This document shows positions 7,735 through 16,397 of a stretch of DNA of 64,000 bases, in pieces; the stretch's first letter is position 1, and every line of letters starts with the position of its first letter. The position numbers were made by a program, and so were the translations under genes. The stretch is from assembly GCA_009692305.1 (NCBI GenBank), contig SHZK01000001.1, forward strand, positions 248,001 through 312,000, written 5' to 3'. The notes below the pieces were generated by a model. It ran no database searches and had not been told where the DNA came from. It saw only the letters and a program-made list of their open reading frames with translations. Source of the stretch: Gammaproteobacteria bacterium. Lineage in GTDB: Bacteria; Pseudomonadota; Gammaproteobacteria; Pseudomonadales; Pseudohongiellaceae.

Positions 7735-10423
7735 CACAGTTTTACGGCAAAGCTTGTCAGCACCTGGCGCAGCTTTCGTGCTGCTGGCCACTCTCGCGAC
7801 ATTCGGGCAAGCCCAGGATGCCATAGATGAATCGCCATTGTTTCGCGGTGAACAACTGTTGCTGAATGGCTCCTACGCCGCCGCCAGTGAAATCTTCCTC
7901 ACGGCGGACGGGCTGGATCGCAACGAAGGCATAGTTGGCGCCAGCAAGGCACTGGCGATGATGGGCAATTATCGTGAGGCCATGAGCATTTGTGAGAGTG
8001 CCATCGAGAATGCCGACTACGCCAGGTTTCCGTTAATCAGCACACAGCTGGCGGAAGTGAAACGTGCGGTAGGCCAGTCGAGCGAAGCGCTGGCGATTCT
8101 CAAGACTGTTGTCGATGGCGTTCCAGACGTGCCAGTGCGTACCCTAGTCCAATATGGTAGCCTGCTGCAATTTACCGGACAGAAACAGACGGCATTCGAA
8201 TTTCTGAACAGGGCGATCCAGCGTTACAACGATGGACTGGTATTCAGTTCTGAAGACGTCGCCATGGTCGCGCTGGCAGCATGGCTGACAAACAACTTCC
8301 ATGACGCGAACAGTCTCTTCAATGAAGCCACACGCGCCAATCCAAACAATCTCGAAGCTCAGGTATTGTGGGGCAACCTGTTCCTGGAAAAATACAATGC
8401 GGCCGATGCGGAGCGATCCTTTCAGGCGGCACTGGAAATCAACAGCCGTTATACGGATGCGCTGGTTGGCATCGCCCAGGTAGCAGGCGATGAGCGCGCC
8501 TTGCAAAGTGCACTGAGCGTCAATCCCAATTCGGTACCAACGCTGGAAATATATGGCCAATTACTGCTGCGCAACGAGCGCAAAGAGGAAGCAGAAGAGT
8601 ATTTTGACCGCGCGCTGGCCCTGAATCCCGAATCACTGAAGACGCTGTCGGTACTGGCATCGCAGGCCGCTCTGGAAGAGCGTACTGAAGATTTTGCCAA
8701 TTACCGCAGTCAGGTCGAGGCGTTCAGCCCGAACAATCCGAAATTTCTTGGCGATGTAGCTGACACGCTTGGCAATAATTATCTGTTCACTGAAGCTGTA
8801 GAGTACGCGCGTGCCGCCATTGCTGCAGATCCGCAATATTGGCAGGGTTATACCGTGCTTGGCAGTAACCTGATTCGCCTCGGTGAGGAAGTGGAAGGCA
8901 AGCGTAATCTCGAGATCGGTTATGAGAATGATCCGTTCAATGTCATGACATCGAACATGTTGAAAGTGTTCGATACGCTGGAAACTTACAAGACTGTGGA
9001 AAGTGAGCACTTTAAGGTGCACATGAGCGAGCGCGATGCCGACATCCTGTGGCCCTATCTGCAACCATTGCTGGAAGAAGGCTGGGACACACTCACCGCG
9101 AAGTGGGGCTATGAGCCAGCGAGTCCCATCCTGATTGAAGTGTTCGAGAAGACTGAGGATTTCGCCGTGCGTTCGGTGGGCTTGCCCGACATCGGCCCAT
9201 TGGTTGGTATCTGTTTCGGCAAGGTAATCACCTTGATCTCACCCGACACCTTGTCAGCGAACTGGCAGGAAATTGTGTGGCATGAATTCATGCACGTGAT
9301 TACCTTGCAGATGACCGGCAATCGCATGCCGCGCTGGCTGTCTGAAGGAATATCCGTATGGGAAGAGCGGGAAGGGCGTCCGTATTGGGGTCGCAGTCAG
9401 GGCCTCGATCTGGTGCGCGCGGCGCAGCAGGACAAATTATTGGCTATGGAGAATCTGAATTCCGGTTTCTCTGGTGCGCAAAATAGTGCGGATTTGGGTT
9501 TCGCCTATTTCCAGTCTTACCTGGTGGTGGATTACATCGCCCGTGACTTCGGCTTTGACAAGCTGGTGGAGCTGGTCGGGCAGTATGGACTGATCAAGGA
9601 AGACAGCGAGCGCTTTAGCGAAGTATTCGATATGTCGTTGGCCGACTTCGACAGCGGTTTTCGCAGCTGGATCGAACGGCGTGTGGCTGAGATCGACGTA
9701 TTCGTGCATTTAGAAGACGTGCCGGATGAAGGTGAAGGCCATGGTCACGGCGTGAAGGAAAACTCCAGTGCGATATTGGCCGAACTCTACAACAATGCCT
9801 CGCTGAAGCAGCACATGCAGGCGCGTATCGATGAAAACGCGAAAGATTTTCAGGCGTATTTACAGTTAGGCATAGTGCTCTTCAAGGAAGAGAACTTCAC
9901 CGAAGCGAAAAAATTCCTGCAACAGGCCCATGACCTGTTGCCTTCCTATACCGGTTATCCGAGCCCGGCTCTGGTGTTATCACAGATCTACGAGAAGGAA
10001 GGTGATCGGCAGGGGCAGCTGGCCCAGCTGGAAATTCTGCTGGAAAACCTGCAACACGATTTCGATTCCGCCATGATTCTGGCCAAGGCCGCACTGGATG
10101 ACAATAATATGGAGCGGGCGTCATACTATATAGACCGCGCCATGCAGGTCGACCCGTACCGGTCTGATGTACACCGCCTGAAGGCGCAATATGCCGAGCT
10201 GACCCAGAACCCGGCGCTGGCAGTGACCGAATATGAAGTGTTAGTAAAACTCGAAATTAACGATCCAGTTGAGTCCCATACTGACCTTGCTGAAGCTTAT
10301 CTGAAGAATGGCCAGTTGCTCGAAGCCAAACAAAACGTGCTCACTGCGCTAGAGATTGCACCGAGTTACCTGCGTGCACAACAAGTGTTGCTGCAGTCCG
10401 TCGATGGAGTAGCGAATCAGTGA
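7718..10423 (+). CDS. Secreted TPR protein with gluzincin-type metalloprotease motif
   Basis: ATG 7718 is preferred: AGGA lies 7-8 bases upstream and it begins a signal peptide ending near FGQAQ. It overlaps the end of the previous gene by 17 bases. The protein is about 901 residues, mostly tetratricopeptide repeats in two blocks (about 40-440 and 690-890). Between them is a peptidase MA-like domain with the zinc-binding HEFMH at about 522-526 and a downstream WLSEGISVWEE that can supply the third Glu ligand. The active site looks complete. Substrate is unknown. Together with the upstream pseudo-protease it suggests a proteolytic or assembly role in the periplasm (inference). A His-rich GHGHG stretch follows the protease domain. 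Confidence 0.8.
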   Translation: MHKFNSTVLRQSLSAPGAAFVLLATLATFGQAQDAIDESPLFRGEQLLLNGSYAAASEIFLTADGLDRNEGIVGASKALAMMGNYREAMSICESAIENADYARFPLISTQLAEVKRAVGQSSEALAILKTVVDGVPDVPVRTLVQYGSLLQFTGQKQTAFEFLNRAIQRYNDGLVFSSEDVAMVALAAWLTNNFHDANSLFNEATRANPNNLEAQVLWGNLFLEKYNAADAERSFQAALEINSRYTDALVGIAQVAGDERALQSALSVNPNSVPTLEIYGQLLLRNERKEEAEEYFDRALALNPESLKTLSVLASQAALEERTEDFANYRSQVEAFSPNNPKFLGDVADTLGNNYLFTEAVEYARAAIAADPQYWQGYTVLGSNLIRLGEEVEGKRNLEIGYENDPFNVMTSNMLKVFDTLETYKTVESEHFKVHMSERDADILWPYLQPLLEEGWDTLTAKWGYEPASPILIEVFEKTEDFAVRSVGLPDIGPLVGICFGKVITLISPDTLSANWQEIVWHEFMHVITLQMTGNRMPRWLSEGISVWEEREGRPYWGRSQGLDLVRAAQQDKLLAMENLNSGFSGAQNSADLGFAYFQSYLVVDYIARDFGFDKLVELVGQYGLIKEDSERFSEVFDMSLADFDSGFRSWIERRVAEIDVFVHLEDVPDEGEGHGHGVKENSSAILAELYNNASLKQHMQARIDENAKDFQAYLQLGIVLFKEENFTEAKKFLQQAHDLLPSYTGYPSPALVLSQIYEKEGDRQGQLAQLEILLENLQHDFDSAMILAKAALDDNNMERASYYIDRAMQVDPYRSDVHRLKAQYAELTQNPALAVTEYEVLVKLEINDPVESHTDLAEAYLKNGQLLEAKQNVLTALEIAPSYLRAQQVLLQSVDGVANQ

Positions 10424-11253
10424 TTACGCGATACTGCGCAATGGCCGCGACACTGCTTGCCCTGGCAAGTGGCGGTGCGGCTGCGCAGGTATTGCAATTC
10501 GATAATGAAGATCTGTCAATCTATGCCGATGAGATCACCGATTTCCAGTGGATACGTGGTCAGTACACGAATCATGGTGGCGGCCGCGGTCGCGGTGGTT
10601 TCGGTATGGGGCGGCGCGGCGGCTGGTGGGATACGGACTATCCAGACTCTGACGAGAATTTCCTGCGCGGCGTACAGCGCTACACCAACGTCGATACCAA
10701 TCCGCGCAATCATCTCTATATTGAGCTGACCGATCCCCAGTTGTACGAAAACATCTTCCTTTATATGAATTGGAAACGGGTGCCTATCGGCTCCACCTTC
10801 AGCGGACCGAACTTTAATCCCGAAGAGATTGAGGCGATACGCGAATTCATGTTCCGTGGCGGTTTCGTCATGGTCGATGACTTCTGGGGACAGCCACATC
10901 TCGATGATATGTTTATGGAGATGGGCAAGATATTCCCTGATCGGGAAATCGTCAAACTCGATACCTCCCATGAAATCTTCCATATTTTTTTCGACATCAA
11001 TGAAGTGGCACAAGTGCCAGGGCGTATGGTGACCTGGGATTTTGGCGGATTCATGAATCTGGATGATCCGGATTATCCGCCGGAAGTTTATGCTGTACTC
11101 GATGATGATGGTCGGGTGATGATGGTAGCCAATTACAACACCGATCTCGGTGACGGTTGGGAGCATACGTTCTACAAAGGCTACCCGACCAAATACACCA
11201 ATGAAGCCTATAAGATCGGTATCAATTTTCTAATGTATGCATTCAGTCACTAG
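10420..11253 (+). CDS. DUF4159 domain protein, secreted
   Basis: A 277-residue protein starting at a GTG that overlaps the preceding stop by four bases (GTGA). It has a signal peptide (LLALASGGAAAQV). The DUF4159 domain is recognisable from the F-x-W-x-R-G-x-Y start, NHLYIELTDPQLYENIFLYM and FMFRGGFVMVDDFWG, features shared by proteins encoded beside MoxR/DUF58 genes. A short Gly/Arg-rich insert (about residues 48-63, GRGRGGFGMGRRGG) is unusual for a secreted globular domain. DUF4159 has a fold related to glutamine-amidotransferase-like domains. Function is unknown; the position argues that it belongs to the same complex. Confidence 0.85.
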   Translation: MITRYCAMAATLLALASGGAAAQVLQFDNEDLSIYADEITDFQWIRGQYTNHGGGRGRGGFGMGRRGGWWDTDYPDSDENFLRGVQRYTNVDTNPRNHLYIELTDPQLYENIFLYMNWKRVPIGSTFSGPNFNPEEIEAIREFMFRGGFVMVDDFWGQPHLDDMFMEMGKIFPDREIVKLDTSHEIFHIFFDINEVAQVPGRMVTWDFGGFMNLDDPDYPPEVYAVLDDDGRVMMVANYNTDLGDGWEHTFYKGYPTKYTNEAYKIGINFLMYAFSH

Positions 11254-11322
11254 AGTGCCAATCACGAAAAACGCTTTACGAAAACGCTTTAAAAAACCAG
11301 TCACGCAGAACAGGAACGAGTC

Positions 11323-12366
11323 ATGTCAGAAGCAGAGAACGCAGTAACCTTGGGGACAGCCGTCATAGATAGTCAGGATGACCTGGCACTGGTCAAGCAG
11401 ATGCAAGATGGCAGAGCGCAGATCGTTGCCGAAATCCGCAAAGTCATTATTGGTCAGGAAGGCATCATCGATGAGTTGTTGATAGCCTTGTTTGCTGGCG
11501 GACACTGTCTCGTTACCGGGGTACCGGGACTTGCCAAGACACTGTTGATCAAGACTGTCGCGGATATTCTGCAAGTGGATTTCAGTCGTATCCAGTTCAC
11601 CCCGGACCTGATGCCAGCCGACGTGGTCGGTTCCGAGATCGTAGAAGAGAAGAATGGTCAGCGTGCGCTGAAATTCGTCAAGGGTCCGATCTTCACCAAT
11701 ATCCTGCTCGCGGACGAGATCAACCGGACGCCACCAAAGACCCAGTCAGCACTGCTGGAGGCGATGGAGGAGCGACAGGTTACGGCGGCCGGGGTAACGC
11801 ACCCGATGTCGAAACCATTCTTCGTGCTCGCCACGCAGAACCCGATTGAACTGGAAGGCACCTATCCTTTACCTGAGGCGCAACTGGACCGGTTCATGTT
11901 CAAGATTGAACTCGGCTACCTGTCAGAGGACGACGAGATTACAGTAGTAGGCAACACCACGCAGACTAACGACACAGTGCTGTCGCATCCGCTGAGCGGC
12001 GCCGACATCCTCGAGTTCCAGCGCATCGCACGCCAGGTTCCAGCGGCTGAAGCAGTTATCCGCTATGCCGTGCGGCTCGTGCATGCCTCGCGTCCGCAGA
12101 ATGTAAATGCTCCAGGGTTTGTCAAAGACTGGGTAAGCTGGGGCGCCGGTATTCGTGCCTCACAAAACCTGATTCTGGCGGGCAAAGTACGCGCATTGCT
12201 ACTCGGGCGCTACAATGTGTCATATGGTGATGTCAGGGCTTTGGCGCCGTCAGTTATGCGGCATCGCATTATTCTCAATTTCCATGCTGAAGCAGAGCGC
12301 ATCACCACCGATGAGGTAATTCGCCGGCTGTTGGAAGCAGTGCCAGCACCAAGCTCCGAACTGTAG
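11323..12366 (+). CDS. MoxR family AAA+ ATPase
   Basis: A 347-residue cytosolic ATPase. Walker A is GVPGLAKT (about residues 66-73), Walker B is LLADEINR with DE at about 131-132, and the sensor-1 segment FVLATQNPIE is present. The motifs are complete and the length is normal. MoxR ATPases act as chaperone-like remodelers that work with vWA-domain proteins to assemble or activate partners; the partners here are probably the DUF58 and BatA-like proteins just downstream. AGGAACGAG precedes the ATG. A 69-bp gap containing the near-repeat ACGCTTTACGAAAACGCTTT separates it from the DUF4159 gene, so an internal promoter or processing site is possible. Confidence 0.95.
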   Translation: MSEAENAVTLGTAVIDSQDDLALVKQMQDGRAQIVAEIRKVIIGQEGIIDELLIALFAGGHCLVTGVPGLAKTLLIKTVADILQVDFSRIQFTPDLMPADVVGSEIVEEKNGQRALKFVKGPIFTNILLADEINRTPPKTQSALLEAMEERQVTAAGVTHPMSKPFFVLATQNPIELEGTYPLPEAQLDRFMFKIELGYLSEDDEITVVGNTTQTNDTVLSHPLSGADILEFQRIARQVPAAEAVIRYAVRLVHASRPQNVNAPGFVKDWVSWGAGIRASQNLILAGKVRALLLGRYNVSYGDVRALAPSVMRHRIILNFHAEAERITTDEVIRRLLEAVPAPSSEL

Positions 12367-12379
12367 TACTGAAGCGCTC

Positions 12380-13273
12380 ATGTCTGAATCGCTAAATTTT
12401 CTCGACCCGACGGTACTGGCAGGTCTCGATAATCTCGAGCTGCGTGCGCGTATCGTGGTCGAAGGCTTCCTCTCTGGTCTGCACAAGAGCCCGCACCGCG
12501 GTTTCAGTGTGGAGTTTAATGACTATCGCCATTATTACCCAGGCGATGACATGCGCCATGTTGACTGGAAGTTGTATGCGCGCAGCGATAAATTGTATAT
12601 CAAGCAGTATGAGGATGAGACCAACGTACGTTGTGTCATCGTACTCGATACCAGTGCGTCGATGGCGTATTCCTCAGGCGGCACCAGCAAGCTCGAGTAT
12701 GGCATTACCCTGGCTTCGGCTCTGGCCTACTTTATCAATCGACAGCGGGATGCGGTTGGCTTGATAACCTTCGATGAAAAAATTCATGAATACATTCCCC
12801 CAAAATGCAGGCAGCCGCATTTGATGCAGATTTTGCGTACTCTTGCCAGAGTCGAAGCAGGCACCACGACGAATACTGTGAAGCCGCTTACAGACCTGGC
12901 GGCATCGCTCAGAAAGAAGAGTATGGTAATTCTGATTACTGACATGCTGGACGATGAAAAGAAGGTGATTGGCACCTTGCAGAATCTGCGGGCGATGGGC
13001 AACGATGTGCTCGCATTCCAGATTATGGACAATGCTGAGTTGAATTTTCCGTTCAATGAGGCTTCTGAATTTATTGATATGGAAAGCAACGAGTCCTACA
13101 TCACGACCCCGGCAACTATCCGCAAAGCCTATTTGAAAAACCTGCACGAGTTTCTGGATTACTGCAAGAAACAGTGCCAGACCAGCGGCGTTGATTATTG
13201 CCTGATGAATACTGCCGATCCGCTGGATGAGGCCTTGTCCTCCTATATGAGCAAGCGCGCCAAGAGTTTTTGA
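12380..13273 (+). CDS. DUF58 domain protein (vWA-like MoxR partner)
   Basis: A 297-residue protein with the DUF58 signature: a GFSVEFNDYRHYYPGDD segment, then the R-x-VDWKLYAR motif around residues 50-65. A vWA-like strand follows with VLDTSASM, a MIDAS-type D-x-S-x-S. It has no signal peptide or membrane helix, so it is cytosolic. In known MoxR operons the DUF58 protein follows the ATPase directly, as here (13-bp gap). Its role is probably to link the ATPase to the membrane vWA proteins (inference). Confidence 0.92.
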   Translation: MSESLNFLDPTVLAGLDNLELRARIVVEGFLSGLHKSPHRGFSVEFNDYRHYYPGDDMRHVDWKLYARSDKLYIKQYEDETNVRCVIVLDTSASMAYSSGGTSKLEYGITLASALAYFINRQRDAVGLITFDEKIHEYIPPKCRQPHLMQILRTLARVEAGTTTNTVKPLTDLAASLRKKSMVILITDMLDDEKKVIGTLQNLRAMGNDVLAFQIMDNAELNFPFNEASEFIDMESNESYITTPATIRKAYLKNLHEFLDYCKKQCQTSGVDYCLMNTADPLDEALSSYMSKRAKSF

Positions 13274-13292
13274 TACTAGAGTTTCCAATACG

Positions 13293-15317
13293 ATGGTTTT
13301 TCTTACACCTTTATTTTTGCTTGGACTGTTCGCGGCGTTAATACCGATTGCGATTCATATTATTCGCAAGGAAAAACCACCGAAGCTGATGTTCAGCACT
13401 ATCCGTTTTTTGAAAAAAACCGCGAAGAAATTGGTGCTTTTCCAGCAAATTCAGCAATGGTTGTTGCTGCTGTTGCGTGCAGCAGTTATTGCTCTGCTGG
13501 TAGTCGCGTTTGCCAGACCGTTGTTTAACCTGTCTGTGGCGCGCTTGCTGGACGCCGATCCGCAGTCTTCGGTTATCTTGCTGGATATGTCGATGAGCAT
13601 GCGCTACGGCGACAGTTTTGCGAATGCCAAAGAAGCAGTGTTGGACTTGCTTGACAACATGACGGCTGGCGATGAAGTGGCGTTGATTGGTTTCTCCGAT
13701 TCCGCTGACCTGGTACGCGAACTGAATACTGATCTCGGCAGTCTGCGAACTCTGGTCAACGGACTGGATCAGGCCGGCTATGGTGCTACCAGCTACTTGC
13801 CCAACCTGCGTCTGGCCGATCAATTGCTGGAGACATCGCGCTATGAGAATCGCGCGGTATACCTGATTTCCGACTTTCAGGAAATCGGCATGGATAACAG
13901 CGATGAATCCTGGAAGCTTGCGCCTGGAGTCAGGTTTACCGGCATAGATGTTGGCGAGCAGGAGAGCAGCAATCTGGCGCTGACCGATGTGCGCTCTCCG
14001 GAGCAATTGCTGGAAGAGGCGGCTGAGCAGGTAATATTGGTGCGCATACGTTCTACCGGCACCGTGTTTTTGCAGCAGGGCGAAGTTACCTTGACTGTCG
14101 ACGGCGAAATTGTGGACAGAAAACCGGTTGATCTCACTGATCGCTCCGAGGAAGTGGTGACGTTCACTACCAGCTTCGTCACCGAGGGCACCCATGTTGG
14201 CGAGGTTCGCATCAGTGGTGATGAATTCAGTGTCGACAATGCCTTTTACTTTACTGTGGATGTACTGCCGAAGATTCGGGTATTGCTGGTAAATGGTGAA
14301 GCGTCAGACAACTGGTTCGATGATGAAGGCCACTGGTTTGGCCTGGCCGTTAGCAGTGCCGCACAATCTCCGTTCGTATTGCAAACGATAGCACCGGCGG
14401 ACGTGAGTGCGGCGGCATTAAACCAGAGTGACGTTGTGGTATTGCTTAACGTCGGCGGCCTCATCAACGCACAGGCACAGGCACTGACCGACTATGTGAC
14501 GGCAGGCGGCAGCGTGTTGTTTGCACCTGCCGACAAGGTCGACCCCGCAGAATTTAATCAACAGTTTGCCGCGATCACACCCGCCAATCTGCAACGACCG
14601 GATGTGCTGTCCCGCGACGATTATCTGGTAATCGCTGATTTCGATAGCCGGCACCCGATTCTGCGTCCACTCAGCAGTGATTGGGTGGCGCGCTTCCAGG
14701 GTCATTGGTCGATTGTGCCTGCTGCAGAGGCAGAGATACTGATGCAGTTTGACAATAGTGAGGCGGCGCTGGTGGAGCGCACGGTGGGTGCGGGCAAGAG
14801 CATGCTGTTCGCATCCAGTATGGATCTGGAATGGAACAACCTGCCGCTGCAGGGATTGTTCCTGCCATTTGTGCATGAAACCCTGCGCCATCTGGTGCAA
14901 CCGGAATACAAGCAGCGTGCCTATCAGGTGGGCGACAGTTTCAGCCTCGATCCAACCGGCACTGCTACCAGCATGGAAGCAAGGGACGCCGCCGGGGTTC
15001 CAATAGTCTTCAACAATGATGGTTTTGTAATAAAGGCCGCCAGTCCAGGCATGATAACTGCCACTGCCGACGGGCTTAACACCCTGTATGCGGTAAATAT
15101 CTTGCCCAGTGAATCGAATTTCACTCGTGCTGCCGTCGCCACTCTCTATGACCAGATCATCAATCCAGACACCAATCCGGTGCAGTCCAGTGCCGTGCGT
15201 ACCGCCCAACTCATCGAAGAACTGGAACAACCACAACGGCTATGGTGGTGGTTGTTAAGCCTGGTCATGTTACTTGTAGTAGCAGAAGTGCTGGTGGCTA
15301 ATCGTACCTATCGCTAG
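13293..15317 (+). CDS. BatA-like vWA membrane protein
   Basis: A 674-residue protein. The N-terminus (LTPLFLLGLFAALIPIAIHII then PPKLMFSTIRFLK) is the typical BatA/aerotolerance N-terminal domain with a membrane helix. A second helix lies at about 55-75. A vWA domain follows with a MIDAS motif in LLDMSMSM. The middle and C-terminal part combine an immunoglobulin-like segment and a glutamine-amidotransferase-like region (about 325-540). A final membrane helix is followed by a short tail. The layout closely parallels the 767-residue protein at the start of the cluster, so the two vWA proteins are probably paralogues or a heteromeric pair. It starts 20 bp after the DUF58 gene. Confidence 0.88.
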   Translation: MVFLTPLFLLGLFAALIPIAIHIIRKEKPPKLMFSTIRFLKKTAKKLVLFQQIQQWLLLLLRAAVIALLVVAFARPLFNLSVARLLDADPQSSVILLDMSMSMRYGDSFANAKEAVLDLLDNMTAGDEVALIGFSDSADLVRELNTDLGSLRTLVNGLDQAGYGATSYLPNLRLADQLLETSRYENRAVYLISDFQEIGMDNSDESWKLAPGVRFTGIDVGEQESSNLALTDVRSPEQLLEEAAEQVILVRIRSTGTVFLQQGEVTLTVDGEIVDRKPVDLTDRSEEVVTFTTSFVTEGTHVGEVRISGDEFSVDNAFYFTVDVLPKIRVLLVNGEASDNWFDDEGHWFGLAVSSAAQSPFVLQTIAPADVSAAALNQSDVVVLLNVGGLINAQAQALTDYVTAGGSVLFAPADKVDPAEFNQQFAAITPANLQRPDVLSRDDYLVIADFDSRHPILRPLSSDWVARFQGHWSIVPAAEAEILMQFDNSEAALVERTVGAGKSMLFASSMDLEWNNLPLQGLFLPFVHETLRHLVQPEYKQRAYQVGDSFSLDPTGTATSMEARDAAGVPIVFNNDGFVIKAASPGMITATADGLNTLYAVNILPSESNFTRAAVATLYDQIINPDTNPVQSSAVRTAQLIEELEQPQRLWWWLLSLVMLLVVAEVLVANRTYR

Positions 15318-15476
15318 GGTCCGCACCACTCCGCGGTAGCTCGCAGTCTCATGATTGCTCGCGGGTATATTTTTCGATTGTCATGAAGTTGTCATCAAGT
15401 GAAAAAAATACCCTTTAAACCGGTTGAATCCCGAGCATGATTGGGCCATATTTGATGGCGACACGGGCGCAATCCT

Positions 15477-16229
15477 ATGCTGCTACTCGAACAACAGGGT
15501 GAGACATTTGCCGCTTCTCCGGCTGCAAAAATGTTCGCCTGCCTCGTGCTGAATATTACCCTTCTCCCGGCGTTGCTGTTTTCCTCATCTCTAATCGCAC
15601 AGACTCCGGAACGCTTGCATTTCCAAGACTCGGTACAAGCCAGTCGTGACGCTGTGGTGCCTGCCTCTGAGTACAATGCCTATGATCAAACCATGATCGA
15701 ATCGTTGTACCAGCGTGCACGCCAGCTGCAGGAGCTTGGCAGTCATACCGAAGCCGTGGTGCTTTACCGGGAAGCGATCCACATATTACGCATCAATCAA
15801 GGACTGTATGCGGATGGGCAAATTGAATTGCTGGATGCAATGATTGCGAGTGAAATGTCTCTGCAGAACTGGGATGTGGTGGATAAGCACTATGCTTACA
15901 TGGAAAATCTATATCGGCGACTTTATGAAGTCACGGATCCGCGACTTGAAACTGGTTTGCAAAAAATAGTGTCGTGGCATGTCACGGCACTGAACATCAA
16001 CGTCGATGACAAACGCATCGAACATCTGCAACAAGCAAACAAGTTATTCAAGCTGCGACTCCAGATCGCCCAGCACACTCTCCACACGGATGATCCGAAA
16101 CTGGATTTTCTGTTGCGCAATATTGAGATAAGTGAGCGTCAGTTATTCCTCGTATCGTATCTCAATCGGGAAATGCAGCGGCGCCAGCAACGCTCGCGCC
16201 AGAACAATTTGCTTGCCGATCTCGACTAG
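15477..16229 (+). CDS. Small secreted TPR-like protein, function unknown
   Basis: A 250-residue protein with a hydrophobic signal-like segment (FACLVLNITLLPALLFSSSLIAQ). The true start may be the later ATG at 15531, which begins directly at that segment; neither ATG has a strong ribosome-binding site. The mature part is alpha-helical and contains a TPR-like stretch (LYQRARQLQELGSHTEAVVL). The C-terminus is Arg/Gln-rich. A 159-bp gap separates it from the vWA cluster, so it may be transcribed separately. I do not recognise a named family. Confidence 0.65.
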   Translation: MLLLEQQGETFAASPAAKMFACLVLNITLLPALLFSSSLIAQTPERLHFQDSVQASRDAVVPASEYNAYDQTMIESLYQRARQLQELGSHTEAVVLYREAIHILRINQGLYADGQIELLDAMIASEMSLQNWDVVDKHYAYMENLYRRLYEVTDPRLETGLQKIVSWHVTALNINVDDKRIEHLQQANKLFKLRLQIAQHTLHTDDPKLDFLLRNIEISERQLFLVSYLNREMQRRQQRSRQNNLLADLD

Positions 16230-16271
16230 TAAAGCTCCGCACCATATTTTTTCCAGACCGAAAACCAAATA

Positions 16272-16316
16272 GCGCAATCAGGCAGCGACACGAATTCCCG
16301 TGTTTGCCTTGCGCTG
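16272..16316. terminator. Bulged hairpin between convergent genes
   Basis: AGCGCAA and TTGCGCT form a 7-bp outer stem; inside it GGCA/TGCC and ACACG/CGTGT continue the pairing with small bulges. It lies between convergent genes (TPR-like, plus; RND pump, minus). There is no long U tract on either strand, so termination is only suggested. Confidence 0.35.
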
Positions 16317-16397
16317 TGCGTGCAGAAAATTATAGGACGCAGGGAGAGCAGGAGAGCAAGGACTGACCCTGACGGCCAGCCCTGTAGCTGTCGCTTG

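Noticed and set aside
10516..11166. 216-codon open frame antisense to the DUF4159 gene
   Set aside because: Ile/His-rich antisense translation without family match, fully opposite a supported gene.
13338..14195. 285-codon open frame antisense to the BatA-like gene
   Set aside because: The composition (His- and Gln-rich) is typical of antisense to a coding strand, and it overlaps a complete vWA gene.
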